Positions 1-9,097 are shown, counted from the first letter of the stretch. The stretch: DNA of 64,000 bases from Gracilibacillus oryzae (GCF_009498735.1 NZ_ML762424.1:330441-394440), one strand, 5' to 3'. Numbers and translations are program-made. Notes: generated from the sequence alone by a model not told the origin.

Positions 1-1172
1 ACTTTAATAATTGATGCTAAAGCGGTATCTTTCCCTACCTTTGTTGCTTCCATCTGTAATGTTCCATTTTTATTGATAGTAGATCCAATTAGATTATCCC
101 CAATACTCTTTTCAATCGGAATGGATTCTCCAGTAATCATTGATTCGTCAACTGCAGATTTTCCAGAAAAAATTGCTCCATCTACAGGTATCTTTTCACC
201 GGGTTTAACAATAATTTTGTCTCCGGCAACAACCTGTTCTAATGGCACTTTCATTTCTTTACCATTCCTAATAACAGTTGCATCTTTTGCTTGGAGACTC
301 AATAATTTAGAAATAGCTGCAGTTGTCCTTCCTTTCGCCATTGCCTCAAAAAGTTTCCCAACTAAAATAAGTGTGATTAAAACCGCACTAGTTTCATAAT
401 ACAAATGTGGCTCATAACCGGGATTAACACTTGCTCGAATTCCTTCAACCAAACTGTAAAAGTATGCAGCAGATGTACCTAAAGCAACAAGGACATCCAT
501 GTTTGCACTTTTGTTCCTTAGATTCTTATATGCACCAACATAAAATTGCCAACCAACATAGAATTGAACTGGTGTAGCAAGTAGAAACTGTACCCATTGG
601 TTCATTAGGAATTCAGGCATTGGCAATCCCAAGTTCCATGGAAGGTGTCCAACCATCGAATAAAGAAGCGGTAATGTTAAGATGGTTGAAATCAATAATT
701 TAACTTTTTTATCATGAATCTCTTCTTCTTTATGGTTTCGTTGTTCCTCACGGCTTTGACTAAGTTTTGCTTCATAACCGAGTTTAGCGGCTCTTTCGCT
801 GATTTGATCTACAGTCACAAGGCTAGGTTCATATTCAACCTGACCTTTTTCTGTTGTTAGATTTATGGACGCATTAACACCGTCCATTTTATTTAATGTT
901 TTTTCAATACGTGTAGAGCAAGCTGCACACGTCATACCATAAATATCAAATTCAGCCTTTTCCTTCTGCACACCATATCCAAGTTTTTCAATACGTTTAG
1001 AAAGGTCATGAGGAGAAACTTTTTCCTCATCATATTGAATATTGGCTTTTTCTAGCGCTAGATTAACGTTCGCTTCTACTCCATCTATTTTGTTAAGTGT
1101 CTTTTCAATTCTATTTGAACAAGCAGCACAAGTCATGCCGGTAATTCCCATATATACATTTTTTGTAGTCAA
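1..1172 (-). CDS. copA: Copper-exporting P1B-type ATPase CopA, partial (C-terminal part beyond window)
   Basis: N-terminal ~390 residues of a Cu(I) exporter that uses ATP to pump copper across the cytoplasmic membrane. Two heavy-metal-associated domains carry GMTCAAC (about residue 13-18) and GMTCAAC (about 79-84), followed by membrane helices, the actuator TGES loop near residue 346 and the start of the following region; the CPC and DKTGT segments lie off the left edge. The start chosen is TTG at 1172, preceded by GTGAGG; no ATG fits better. It sits 19 bp downstream of csoR on the same strand, so the pair is probably one transcript repressed by CsoR through the operator at 1514-1532. Confidence 0.93.
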   Translation of the reverse strand, partial: MTTKNVYMGITGMTCAACSNRIEKTLNKIDGVEANVNLALEKANIQYDEEKVSPHDLSKRIEKLGYGVQKEKAEFDIYGMTCAACSTRIEKTLNKMDGVNASINLTTEKGQVEYEPSLVTVDQISERAAKLGYEAKLSQSREEQRNHKEEEIHDKKVKLLISTILTLPLLYSMVGHLPWNLGLPMPEFLMNQWVQFLLATPVQFYVGWQFYVGAYKNLRNKSANMDVLVALGTSAAYFYSLVEGIRASVNPGYEPHLYYETSAVLITLILVGKLFEAMAKGRTTAAISKLLSLQAKDATVIRNGKEMKVPLEQVVAGDKIIVKPGEKIPVDGAIFSGKSAVDESMITGESIPIEKSIGDNLIGSTINKNGTLQMEATKVGKDTALASIIK

Positions 1173-1191
1173 CTTTCCTCACCCCTGACAA

Positions 1192-1488
1192 TTACTTTGA
1201 AAATTGCTGTACAACTTTCATTAGTTCTTCGATAGATTCATCACCCGTTCCAGTATTAATGGCATGTGATACGCAGTGGTGCATATGCCTTTCCATTAAT
1301 TGAAAACCTGTATTCTTTAATGCCGAATTAATAGCGGATATTTGAACTAATATATCAATACAATAACGGTCTTCCTCGACCATTTTTTGAATACCTCTAA
1401 CTTGACCCTCAATTCGTTTTAAGCGATTTATAACATTTTGCCTCTCATTTTCAGAACGTGGTTTAATAGGCTTTTTTTCTTGTTCCAT
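1192..1488 (-). CDS. csoR: Copper-sensing transcriptional repressor CsoR
   Basis: 98-residue all-helical DUF156 repressor that releases DNA on Cu(I) binding. The three Cu ligands of the family are present as C43 (in RYCID), H68 and C72 (RHMHHC), and the N-terminal half has the typical NRLKRIEGQVRGI segment. Typical length for the family. It precedes copA with a short gap, giving a csoR-copA operon. A palindrome starting 26 bp upstream of its start codon (1514-1532) and a second site at 1649-1663 match the CsoR-type operator pattern, so it likely autoregulates and controls the divergent membrane gene as well. Confidence 0.95.
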   Translation of the reverse strand: MEQEKKPIKPRSENERQNVINRLKRIEGQVRGIQKMVEEDRYCIDILVQISAINSALKNTGFQLMERHMHHCVSHAINTGTGDESIEELMKVVQQFSK

Positions 1489-1513
1489 TTTCCCACTCCT
1501 TTTCTTTTATATT

Positions 1514-1532
1514 AATACCCTACCATGGTATT
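1514..1532. promoter_or_regulatory. Putative CsoR operator of csoR-copA
   Basis: Perfect inverted repeat AATACC-N7-GGTATT with the core TACCCTACCATGGTA, resembling the GC-centred TACCC...GGGTA pseudo-palindromes bound by Bacillus CsoR. It lies just upstream of csoR. Confidence 0.7.
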
Positions 1533-1648
1533 GTATTCATTTCAATAATAAAGTGTTACTTTTTTCTAACGTTCTATTCCTATTATTTCAATTAGCATAT
1601 TCCTCTATACCTCAATGATCCCTTACCTATTTGAAGTTAACACCTAAA

Positions 1649-1663
1649 ACCCTACAGGGGTAT
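1649..1663. promoter_or_regulatory. Putative CsoR operator of the divergent membrane protein gene
   Basis: ACCCTACAGGGGTAT closely matches the Bacillus copZA-type CsoR operator core (ACCCTACGGGGGTAT as I recall it). It lies about 65 bp upstream of the chosen start of the gene at 1727, which places that gene under copper control by inference. Confidence 0.7.
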
Positions 1664-1726
1664 GTCATATTGTCAATAAACCGTGAATACAATAAAAGTG
1701 GACAAATTATGATTGGAGTTGAAACC

Positions 1727-2269
1727 ATGTCACTTTCCTTAATTTTTATATTTGTACTGTGTACAATTCAAGTTGTCACAACCATATTTTATATGGCACA
1801 CTATCGTAAATTTGTAACAAAAATGAATGGAATGCTGATTTCGATGTCATTAGGGATGTCGGTAGGGATTCTAATGGGAACAATTCTTGGGGTATTACTT
1901 CATGGCAATTTATTTGAGTCCACCATATATTCTATTATGATTGGTTTGATAGTTGGGTTTATTGCTGGAATTCCAGTTGGATTACCAGCCATCATTGATG
2001 GTATGCTTTCAGGATTAATGGGTGGAATGATGGGAGCGATGCTTGGGGATATGGTTGCAATGAGTAAACCCAATGCAATCATTAACATAATGGCAATTAT
2101 CGTAACCATGATTTTGTTTCTTGTTTTATACGCAACTGAAGATTCAATTCGTAAAAAATCCAATCAAGACATTTTTTCTTTCTTTAAGCATCCATTCTTA
2201 TTGCTTTTTATAATAGTAATTTTGTTCATCGGATTTGATTATATTGATCCAGTGGTAATGGATAAGTAA
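1727..2269 (+). CDS. Polytopic membrane protein, likely copper-responsive
   Basis: 180 residues with about five to six hydrophobic segments. Segments 2-4 are rich in Gly and Met (for example MLSGLMGGMMGAMLGDMVAM), which could offer thioether ligands to Cu(I), but no catalytic motif is recognisable. The ATG at 1727 is preferred over upstream codons because GGAG lies 8 bases before it; the longer reading from 1631 would cover the CsoR-like operator at 1649-1663. Divergent from csoR-copA and followed by a hairpin terminator at 2335-2352. A copper-transport or copper-protection role is inferred only from location and operator. Confidence 0.75.
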   Translation: MSLSLIFIFVLCTIQVVTTIFYMAHYRKFVTKMNGMLISMSLGMSVGILMGTILGVLLHGNLFESTIYSIMIGLIVGFIAGIPVGLPAIIDGMLSGLMGGMMGAMLGDMVAMSKPNAIINIMAIIVTMILFLVLYATEDSIRKKSNQDIFSFFKHPFLLLFIIVILFIGFDYIDPVVMDK

Positions 2270-2330
2270 CAAAACACACATACCATAAACCCAAACTCAA
2301 ATTACCTTCTAATCTGTTTAATTCAAATAA

Positions 2331-2358
2331 AAAAGTCGTCCTAGTGGACGACCCTTTT
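2331..2358. terminator. Bidirectional intrinsic terminator
   Basis: GTCGTCC-TAGT-GGACGAC stem flanked by an A run on the left and CCTTTT on the right; it lies between the convergent genes ending at 2269 (+) and 2364 (-). Confidence 0.8.
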
Positions 2359-2363
2359 GCTAG

Positions 2364-2525
2364 TTATAGTAACTCACGACACGCTGCAATACACTCCTCT
2401 AAATCCTTTACAGCATGTTGCATTTTCTGTTGGTGACCATGTTGTGCACCCGTTAGTGCTTTATTCAAGTGTCCTAATGCGCTCTCACACTCATTAATAC
2501 AATTTTGTATATCATTGCTCGCCAT
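2364..2525 (-). CDS. Small Cys/His-containing helical protein (53 aa)
   Basis: Short gene below usual length cut-offs. ATG at 2525 is preceded by GGGAG nine bases upstream. The product has two paired-cysteine helices, CINEC near the N-terminus and CIAAC near the C-terminus, separated by a Gln/His-rich linker (GAQHGHQQKMQH). The CxxxC spacing is like that of cytosolic four-helix copper-storage proteins of the DUF326 group, but the protein is half their size, so it could dimerise; this is inference. Lies in the copper cluster with its own terminator. Family not recognised. Confidence 0.6.
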   Translation of the reverse strand: MASNDIQNCINECESALGHLNKALTGAQHGHQQKMQHAVKDLEECIAACRELL

Positions 2526-2697
2526 AGTACAAGGCTCCCTTCAAAAATAATACTTACAGATGTATTTTTAGTAATTAAACATTTATTATACATACCTCAG
2601 CAATGGCTGACCTCTTAAAAATAATTAGGCATCTTGAACAAAAATAATTCAAAATCATAAAGTATAAAGAGTTACTTTATTTATGGAAGGTGATTAT

Positions 2698-3225
2698 ATG
2701 GCATCTTTACCCGCTATAGACCTTGGGATTATGGCCGAACATTTATCTGCCCATGAGGGTATAATTAATAAATTGAATGTTTACCATGAGAAGGCAACAA
2801 ATATAGAATTAAAAGAAATTATTGCTTTTCAAGGAAACATGATGCGTATACATGTTAAGGTTATGCTAGCCCTAATAAACCCACATTATAACGATTATGT
2901 TGAAGTTCCAGACTTGAGTGTTTATAGTGGAAACGGTTATTATCAGAGAGATAACAAACATTGGGTTGATTATGACAATAAATGGATTGCATTGGAAGCA
3001 CATTCCACTGCCAAGCTTATGTCCAACGAAAATTACATCTCAGCTATTATGATGAAAGATAAAAATGCTAGAAATGCACATGTAGAAATGGCATTACAAC
3101 AGTTAGAAGCTCAGAAGAGATATTCGGAATTCATTAACCGAATGGGCTGGACATTTGTTCCCCACGTGTCTGTTCAGGATCAAGTCAATACCTATCAGCA
3201 CTTTCAACATATGTTAAATCAATAA
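2698..3225 (+). CDS. Ferritin-like/spore-coat CotF-like helical protein
   Basis: 175 residues, mostly helical, with repeated His/Glu/Met patterns (MAEHLSAHEG, HVKVMLAL, NAHVEMALQQLEAQKRY) like DUF3231/CotF-type four-helix proteins of Bacillaceae. The start at 2698 (MASLPAIDLG) is chosen because GGAAGGTG lies just upstream; the in-frame ATG at 2683 overlaps this ribosome site. A Tyr/Asn-rich middle segment (residues ~70-105) has no obvious motif. Followed by a terminator at 3230-3259. A role in the copper cluster is not evident beyond position; a coat-type or ferritin-like function is a guess from fold-like pattern. Confidence 0.6.
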   Translation: MASLPAIDLGIMAEHLSAHEGIINKLNVYHEKATNIELKEIIAFQGNMMRIHVKVMLALINPHYNDYVEVPDLSVYSGNGYYQRDNKHWVDYDNKWIALEAHSTAKLMSNENYISAIMMKDKNARNAHVEMALQQLEAQKRYSEFINRMGWTFVPHVSVQDQVNTYQHFQHMLNQ

Positions 3226-3229
3226 AATA

Positions 3230-3259
3230 AAATTAGGGTGCAGAATTACACCCTAATTT
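3230..3259. terminator. Intrinsic terminator
   Basis: AAATTAGGGTG / CACCCTAATTT stem with an 8-base loop followed by ATTTCTTTT, between the gene ending at 3225 (+) and the Cys-rich relic at 3273 (-). Confidence 0.8.
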
Positions 3260-3272
3260 ATTTCTTTTACTT

Positions 3273-3494
3273 TCAACCAGCCATTTGTTTACATTGTACA
3301 GCACACTCACGACATATTGCTGCACATTCTTGGCAATGCGTATCTTTCATTTGTTCACATTCTTGTGCACATTGTTCACATACTTTTTCGCACAGGCTAC
3401 ATAAGTCGGCAGAAAATGAACTATTCCTTGACATATATTGGGATGCTTGTCCACAAATTTCAGCACAGTCATTTAATGTTCGAATACTAAACAA
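3273..3494 (-). pseudogene. 5'-truncated Cys-rich DUF326/Csp-like copper-storage protein
   Basis: 73 codons with ten Cys in a CxxxC ladder (CAEIC, CSLCEKVCEQC, CQECAAICREC) typical of the C-terminal two-thirds of four-helix Cys-rich copper-binding proteins of the DUF326 group, normally about 105-120 residues. An in-frame TAA lies directly before the TTG codon at 3494 and no ribosome site or N-terminal helix is present upstream, so the first helix is missing. I take it as a decayed copy; a shortened translated form cannot be ruled out. Confidence 0.7.
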
Positions 3495-3544
3495 TTAGCA
3501 CTACATTAAAATCGGAGTAAATAAAAAACCCTGATACTAAATAA

Positions 3545-5668
3545 TCACGCTTTCAACAATTTCGCATTAATAGCAACAATAACCGTACTTAGACTCATTA
3601 ATACCGCGCCTAATGCTGGACTTAATACAATTCCAATTGGTGCTAGTACACCTGCAGCTAAAGGAATTGCAAAAATATTATATCCAGTTGCCCACCATAG
3701 GTTTTGTACCATTTTTCGATAGGTTTTTCTTGATAAATTGATTAGAGCCACTACATCTTTTGGATTACTCTTAACAAGAACTACATCGGCTGTTTCCATT
3801 GCTACATCTGTTCCTGCGCCGATTGCAATACCTAAATCTGCTGTTGCTAGTGCAGGGGCATCATTAACACCATCTCCTGTCATAGCAACTTTCCAGCCTT
3901 TTTCTTTTATCTTCTTCACTTGATCAGATTTTTCATTCGGTAGTACTTCTGCATAAACTTCATCGATATCCAATTGTTTCGCCACCCAATGTGCTACTTT
4001 TTCATTGTCTCCTGTGAGCATAATTGATTGAATACCATTATCTTTTAATACAGCAACTGCCTCTTTCGCCGTTTCGCGAACCATATCGGCAAGTGCTACC
4101 ATACCGATTAATTTATCATCTAGTAAAACAAATACAACTGTTTTTCCTTCAGCAGACATTTTATTAAAAGATTCACGATCATATTTCATATTGTTGTCAT
4201 TAACATACCCCGGACTAACAACATTTACTTTTTTCCCATCTATAGTTCCTTCAATACCTTTACCAGTTATTGAGTCAAATTCAGTTATTTTTTTTAATTT
4301 AATGTTTTTTTCCTTCGCTTCTTTAACTATTCCAGACGCTAATGGGTGCTCCGAGTTCTGTTCTAAGCTTGCCGACCAAGTGAGGACTTCTTCTTTTTCA
4401 TACCCTTCACTTGGTACAATATCTGTCACACCAAATTCACCCTTTGTTAAGGTTCCAGTTTTATCAAAAACAACGGCATTAAGATTTCTAGCACCTTCAA
4501 AATTAGCACGGTTCCTAATTAACAATCCTTGTTTTGCGGAAATAGAAGTAGATACTGCTATCACAAGCGGAGCTGCTAGTCCAAGTGCATGTGGACATGT
4601 GATGACCATTACTGTTACCATTCGCTCCAAGGCGACATCAAACGAATAACCAAGTATTAGCCAGATAAATAATGTTAAGAAACCCGAGAGCAATGCGACA
4701 TAAAATAACCATTTTGCTGCCTTATTTGTAATATCCTGTGTTCTTGATTTTGATTCTTGTGCTTCTTTAACCAACGTAATAACTTGCGATAAGTACGAGT
4801 CTTCTCCGGTTTTTTCAACTTGTATGGTAAGCGATCCTTCTTTATTTACAGAGCCACCTATTACTTCATCGCCTTTGAACTTTTCGGCAGGGACTGATTC
4901 CCCAGTAAGCATTGATTCATCTATTGTCGATTTTCCGTCCAAAATAGTTCCATCAACTGGAACCTTTTCACCCGGTTTCACAAGAATTTTATCATTGTTT
5001 TTCAAATCAGATACTGAAACATCCTGAACTTCATCATTTTGATCCAGTTTATGGGCTTCACTAGGCATAAGCTTAACAAGTTCCTCAAGTGCGTTAGATG
5101 CACCCATTACGGAACGCATTTCTAACCAGTGCCCAAGTAGCATAATATCAATTAAAGTGGCCAATTCCCAAAAGAAGTCTTTACCTTCCCAGCCGAAAAC
5201 GGTAAGTGAACTATAACCATAAGCAACAACGATAGCAAGACCAATAAGCGTCATCATTCCCGGATTCTTATCTTTTAACTCGCTAACTCCTCCTGTAATA
5301 AACGGCCAGCCACCATAGAAAAATACAAAGGTTGAAAGTGCGAACAAAATATATTGATCATTTGCAAATTGCCAATTGACCCCAATAAAGTCCTGTATCA
5401 TCGGAGATAAAACTAGAATAGGAATCGTAACGATTAATGAAATATAAAACCGTTTCTTAAAATCATTAACCATATCTCCATGATTGTGATGGCTGTGATT
5501 TTCGTGTCCTCCATGGCCATGCTTATCATGATTGTCATGACTGCCATGATTATGTGCATCGTCTTGCTCACGCTTTACATGATTTTGATGGTTTTGATGT
5601 TCGTGGGAATTGTGGTGCTCGTGATGCATATGTTGCCCATGTCCCTCTTTGTCATCATAATTTGCCAT
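3545..5668 (-). CDS. copB: CopB-type copper-translocating P1B ATPase (CPH motif)
   Basis: 707-residue heavy-metal P-type ATPase. The first ~70 residues are extremely His-rich (HGQHMHHEHHNSHEHQNHQN and similar) instead of Cys-type HMA domains. The membrane metal site is CPH (TCPHALGLAAP, about residue 357), not CPC; CPH is the signature of the P1B-3/CopB branch, reported to export Cu(II) or Cu(I). Actuator TGES, phosphorylation DKTGT (about 402), and GDGVNDAP are all intact. Start ATG at 5668 follows GGAGAG. It stands alone as a transcript between the Cys-rich relic and a 330-base non-coding stretch. Confidence 0.93.
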   Translation of the reverse strand: MANYDDKEGHGQHMHHEHHNSHEHQNHQNHVKREQDDAHNHGSHDNHDKHGHGGHENHSHHNHGDMVNDFKKRFYISLIVTIPILVLSPMIQDFIGVNWQFANDQYILFALSTFVFFYGGWPFITGGVSELKDKNPGMMTLIGLAIVVAYGYSSLTVFGWEGKDFFWELATLIDIMLLGHWLEMRSVMGASNALEELVKLMPSEAHKLDQNDEVQDVSVSDLKNNDKILVKPGEKVPVDGTILDGKSTIDESMLTGESVPAEKFKGDEVIGGSVNKEGSLTIQVEKTGEDSYLSQVITLVKEAQESKSRTQDITNKAAKWLFYVALLSGFLTLFIWLILGYSFDVALERMVTVMVITCPHALGLAAPLVIAVSTSISAKQGLLIRNRANFEGARNLNAVVFDKTGTLTKGEFGVTDIVPSEGYEKEEVLTWSASLEQNSEHPLASGIVKEAKEKNIKLKKITEFDSITGKGIEGTIDGKKVNVVSPGYVNDNNMKYDRESFNKMSAEGKTVVFVLLDDKLIGMVALADMVRETAKEAVAVLKDNGIQSIMLTGDNEKVAHWVAKQLDIDEVYAEVLPNEKSDQVKKIKEKGWKVAMTGDGVNDAPALATADLGIAIGAGTDVAMETADVVLVKSNPKDVVALINLSRKTYRKMVQNLWWATGYNIFAIPLAAGVLAPIGIVLSPALGAVLMSLSTVIVAINAKLLKA

Positions 5669-5996
5669 ACATGTCTCTCCTTTTCAATTATTATTACCTA
5701 ATGTTTTTAAATAATATTTCTGGTTATACATTTCATTTTTTGAAAGCCTTTCTTGATAGTAAAAGTATTCTCCAATGAGTACTATGGAATATCCCATCCT
5801 GTTTCTCCGAAAATTATTCCTCACATAATCACCTTTCCTCACTACATTACCCTAGTACCGTATTTCTTAACCATTTAAATTTACTAAAATAAAAAAGAAC
5901 TATCCCCAATTCAGATAGTCCCAGTCATTCAAAAATATAGATCATTTTCTTAAAATGTTGCTTACATTTTCCTAGTCATTTTTCATACCCAAAAAA
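5669..5996. other. Intergenic stretch, no gene seen
   Basis: About 330 bases upstream of copB. AT-rich, with no ORF carrying a ribosome site. A TACCCTAGTACCGTA segment at about 5849-5863 resembles only one half of a CsoR site, so no operator is claimed. It ends in the terminator at 5897-5922. Confidence 0.5.
5888..5925 (-). terminator. Intrinsic terminator of the small secreted protein gene
   Basis: On the minus strand GGACTATC-loop-GATAGTTC is followed by TTTTTTATTTT. Confidence 0.7.
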
Positions 5997-6188
5997 TCAA
6001 CCATGACACTCCTGATACATTTGTTTCATGTCCTGTTGATCCATCTTTGGATGCATCTCTTTCATTAAATGTAACATCTCTTCAAATCTCCAACCTTCAT
6101 TACCTGAATCATTGTGTGCAAAAACCACATTTCCTACGCCCAAAACCATAGTAACTGCGAATAATAATGATATTATCTTCTTTTTCAT
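5997..6188 (-). CDS. Small secreted Met/His-rich protein
   Basis: 63 residues with a clear signal peptide (KKK then a hydrophobic core ending VFA-H) leaving a mature chain of about 39 residues that begins with His and contains four Met-x-x-Met/His-type positions (MLHLMKEMHPKMDQQDMKQMY) and one Cys near the end. Such Met/His content suits extracytoplasmic copper binding, and the gene is the last one downstream of the two-component system at 6275-8331. A similar secreted Met-rich protein is encoded at 23448-23711. No family recognised; copper binding is inference. Confidence 0.65.
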   Translation of the reverse strand: MKKKIISLLFAVTMVLGVGNVVFAHNDSGNEGWRFEEMLHLMKEMHPKMDQQDMKQMYQECHG

Positions 6189-6274
6189 TTATAATCCTCC
6201 CTTCACATACAATTGTAAGAAAGGAATTTCGAGAAAATATCAAGATACTGTTACAAATTATTGAATGTAGAATG

Positions 6275-6949
6275 CTAGGTTTGGTTTATCCATTTATAAC
6301 CTACTCCCCAAACTGTTTTAAAATGATCGTCAATTGGAAATCCAACAGACCTAATTTTGTCCCTCATATTTCTTACATGCGAATCAACTGTTCTTCCCTC
6401 TGTATCTGAATTATAGCCCCAGATTATTTCAATCAACTGCTCTCTAGTAAATACTTGATTAGGGTTCCGCATTAAATGGCCAATCATTGCAAATTCTTTT
6501 GGAGTTAGTTTTATTGGTTGATTAAGGTAAGTAAGTTCGTACTGTTTTTCATTCCATAACAGATCATTTACCTCAATGCGATTCGTGGGGAACCTTCTTC
6601 GTAATAGTGCTTCCATTCTAGCCAGCAATTCACTCTCATCAAAAGGCTTAGTAATATAGTCATCAGCACCTAATTTCAAGCCCTTAACAATATCATCCTG
6701 TTGACCGCGAGCGGTAACCATAATAATTGGCACATCTGAAGTCTGCCTTATTTCTTGGCAAAGTTCCCAACCATTCATTTCTGGCATCATAATGTCCAGC
6801 AAAACGATATCAAAGGGTTCATCTTCTATATAAGATAGTGCCTCATCAGCCCCTTGTGCTTTTTTACAGGTGTAGTTATGTGGTTTTAAATACAACGCTA
6901 ACAAATCCAGCATACGCTTTTCATCATCTACTAACAGGACTTTATACAC
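6275..6949 (-). CDS. OmpR/PhoB-family response regulator
   Basis: 224 residues: receiver domain (about 1-120) with acidic pocket DDE, phospho-acceptor in LLDIMMPEMNGWE, TAR and K in ITKPFDESE, then a winged-helix DNA-binding domain (about 130-220; LTPKEFAMI, REQLIEIIWG, VDSHVRNMRDKIR). Start is GTG at 6949, which shares one base with the stop codon of the kinase gene, indicating translational coupling. Kinase-before-regulator is the less common order. Position among copper genes suggests envelope copper or thiol stress sensing, but the stimulus cannot be read from sequence. Confidence 0.92.
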   Translation of the reverse strand: MYKVLLVDDEKRMLDLLALYLKPHNYTCKKAQGADEALSYIEDEPFDIVLLDIMMPEMNGWELCQEIRQTSDVPIIMVTARGQQDDIVKGLKLGADDYITKPFDESELLARMEALLRRRFPTNRIEVNDLLWNEKQYELTYLNQPIKLTPKEFAMIGHLMRNPNQVFTREQLIEIIWGYNSDTEGRTVDSHVRNMRDKIRSVGFPIDDHFKTVWGVGYKWINQT

Positions 6950-8331
6950 TATGTCCCACCTCTTTTTAATCGAATGATCACATTCGTCCCTTTTCCTTGT
7001 TTACTATTAATCTTGATGGTTCCTTCATGGGATTCTACAATTTCCTTAGCAATTGCGAGACCTAAGCCCGTTCCCCCACTTTGTCTTGAACGTGACTTTT
7101 CAACCCGATATAAACGATCAAATATGTATGGTAAGTCCTCTTTAGGTATCCCTTCTCCATTATCTGTGATTATAATACTGGTCTCTTGATCACTCTGATT
7201 AACACTAAGTGAAACCTGCCCACCATTAAAGGTATGTTTTCTGGCATTATCCAAAATATTAATTAGGACTTGTTGAAAGCGCTCTGGGTCAACACAAGCA
7301 ATTATGTTTCTGGGACAACTGGTTGTTAAATCAATATTCTTTTCTTCATAAACAGGACTAATACGGTCAATTACAGTATGAATTAACTCATGCAAAATAA
7401 CTTCTTCTTGCTTAATTGTAAATTTATTTTGATCCATTTTAGCCAACTCAAATAAATTCTTAATTAATAAAGCTAGTTGCTCTGTTTCTTCACGAATAAT
7501 AGAAATGTATTCTTTTTTATCTTTTTCAGACGTATCTTGACGATTAACTATATCAGCATATCCCTTGATATATGTTAATGGTGTCCTAAGTTCATGTGAG
7601 ATATTTGCTAAAAATTCGTTTCTTGCCATTTTTAACTGTTCCAAATCATTTGAAAGTTTAGTGATGGCGTTTGCTAACTCCCCTAATTCATCTTTCCGTT
7701 CAGTGTGTAGTTCAACTTTGTTCATTCCCAAACTCAATTGCTCCGTTGCTTCTTTCATCTTTACTAAAGGAATTGTTATAAACCTAGATAAAATAAAAAC
7801 AGTTAAAATCGTTAGAATTACTGTAATAATACCAACCACTATGAACTGACTGTTAAGCTGTTCAACAATTTTCCTAACTGTACCTGTATCTGCAAACATG
7901 AAGACATGCCCTTTATGTTCACCATCAATTGTAATTGGACTTTCTGTAGCAATATATTCTTTCTGTTTCCATCGATCTTCAATTATTTTACCCTCCGATG
8001 GTACAACTTCTCCATCTACATGATTAATTACCCTCAACATTTCCTGTTCAACTGGATCAGAAGAAACAATTACATTGCCACTATCATCAGTTATAATGAC
8101 AATATAACTAGATGTAGATTCCATAATCCCAACATGCCTCATAGTTGATCGATTATAATTATCTTCTAAAACGTCTCGGTGTGTATTTCCACGAGCTAGT
8201 ATGCTTTCCATTACTTCGTCTATTCGATCATTTACCAGATTGGTATACAAGACAAAAAACAGAACCGATTCAATGATTAAAATAAAGATAAAAAATAATA
8301 ATCCAATTTTAAATGAGAGTTTATTTAACAT
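6949..8331 (-). CDS. Membrane sensor histidine kinase
   Basis: 460 residues: transmembrane helix ~10-30, extracytoplasmic sensor domain ~31-160 (PAS-like mixed a/b, with YIVIITDDSGNVIVSSDP), second helix ~165-185, HAMP ~186-235, HisKA with NISHELRTPLTYIKGY (about residue 240-256), and an HATPase domain with N box NILDNARKH, G1 DNGEGIP and G2 GGTGLGLAI. It is 12 bp downstream of the CcdA-like gene and overlaps the response-regulator start by one base, so all three are probably co-transcribed with the lipoprotein gene at 9098. No His/Met cluster in the sensor domain points clearly to copper. Confidence 0.92.
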   Translation of the reverse strand: MLNKLSFKIGLLFFIFILIIESVLFFVLYTNLVNDRIDEVMESILARGNTHRDVLEDNYNRSTMRHVGIMESTSSYIVIITDDSGNVIVSSDPVEQEMLRVINHVDGEVVPSEGKIIEDRWKQKEYIATESPITIDGEHKGHVFMFADTGTVRKIVEQLNSQFIVVGIITVILTILTVFILSRFITIPLVKMKEATEQLSLGMNKVELHTERKDELGELANAITKLSNDLEQLKMARNEFLANISHELRTPLTYIKGYADIVNRQDTSEKDKKEYISIIREETEQLALLIKNLFELAKMDQNKFTIKQEEVILHELIHTVIDRISPVYEEKNIDLTTSCPRNIIACVDPERFQQVLINILDNARKHTFNGGQVSLSVNQSDQETSIIITDNGEGIPKEDLPYIFDRLYRVEKSRSRQSGGTGLGLAIAKEIVESHEGTIKINSKQGKGTNVIIRLKRGGT

Positions 8332-8343
8332 TGTATAACCTCT

Positions 8344-9075
8344 TTAGCCCCAGTAAGTAAGAGTATCTAAAATACCAATTAACAGAATTAATATACCAGC
8401 CAGTTTCTGGATAGTTGCCCCGACTTTCCTACTTTTCTTCAAAATGGCACCACTTGCTCCAAAATACCATATTAAGAATATGACAATTATTAGCGGTAGA
8501 GAGGTTCCTAATGCAAAAACAGACGGCAAAACAACTCCATATGAAGAAACCAACACCACTGGCATTAGTGTAAATAAAAATAATATAAACATTGTTGGAC
8601 AAAATGCTAATGTAAAACTTACTCCCATTAGGAAACTTCCAAGATGACTATCTTTAAATACCTTAGTGGGAAGTTGAAAAAATCGCCATGTTCTTTTCCA
8701 ACGGAATAATCCTATCATAAATAATCCTATTAGGATAAGTAACGGCCCTATTAACTTTCTTAATACAGGTAAAATCTGCGAAAGTGTACCATAAACCCCT
8801 TGACCCACCAGCCAGATTACTAAGCCTAATATGGAAAAGACAAAAATTTTACCAAGTATAAATAGTAATACATGTAGCCATGGAACCTTCTCAACTAATG
8901 ATTTATTACCATAAATGGTGATTGCGCTAATATTACCAGTGAGTTGGCACGGTGCAACCGCACCAACAACACCAATAAAGAATGCAAATAACAAAGGTAA
9001 ATGTTCAAGACCATATGCTATATCCATAATTGGACCACTTAAAGTACTACTAATTTGATTAAACAGATCAAACAT
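8344..9075 (-). CDS. CcdA/DsbD-type membrane thiol transporter
   Basis: 243 residues, about six transmembrane helices. Two single-Cys signatures, GAVAPCQLTGN in helix 1 and LAFCPTMFILF in helix 4, match the redox-active Cys pair of the CcdA/DsbD transmembrane domain and the related TauE/SafE-like UreH group, which passes electrons from cytoplasmic thioredoxin outward. Located between a lipoprotein and a histidine kinase gene in one operon, it may supply reductant to an extracytoplasmic copper or thiol protein. Distinct from the CcdA paralogues at 18339 and 37386. Confidence 0.8.
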   Translation of the reverse strand: MFDLFNQISSTLSGPIMDIAYGLEHLPLLFAFFIGVVGAVAPCQLTGNISAITIYGNKSLVEKVPWLHVLLFILGKIFVFSILGLVIWLVGQGVYGTLSQILPVLRKLIGPLLILIGLFMIGLFRWKRTWRFFQLPTKVFKDSHLGSFLMGVSFTLAFCPTMFILFLFTLMPVVLVSSYGVVLPSVFALGTSLPLIIVIFLIWYFGASGAILKKSRKVGATIQKLAGILILLIGILDTLTYWG

Positions 9076-9097
9076 ATTGTTTCAGCTCACCTTGCGT

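Noticed and set aside
3238-3498. 86-codon His/Cys-rich plus-strand ORF
   Set aside because: Antisense shadow of the Cys-rich copper-storage relic; its composition comes from the complementary Cys codons.
5846-5864. Possible CsoR site upstream of copB
   Set aside because: Only the left half (TACCCTA) fits; the right half lacks the GGGTA complement.
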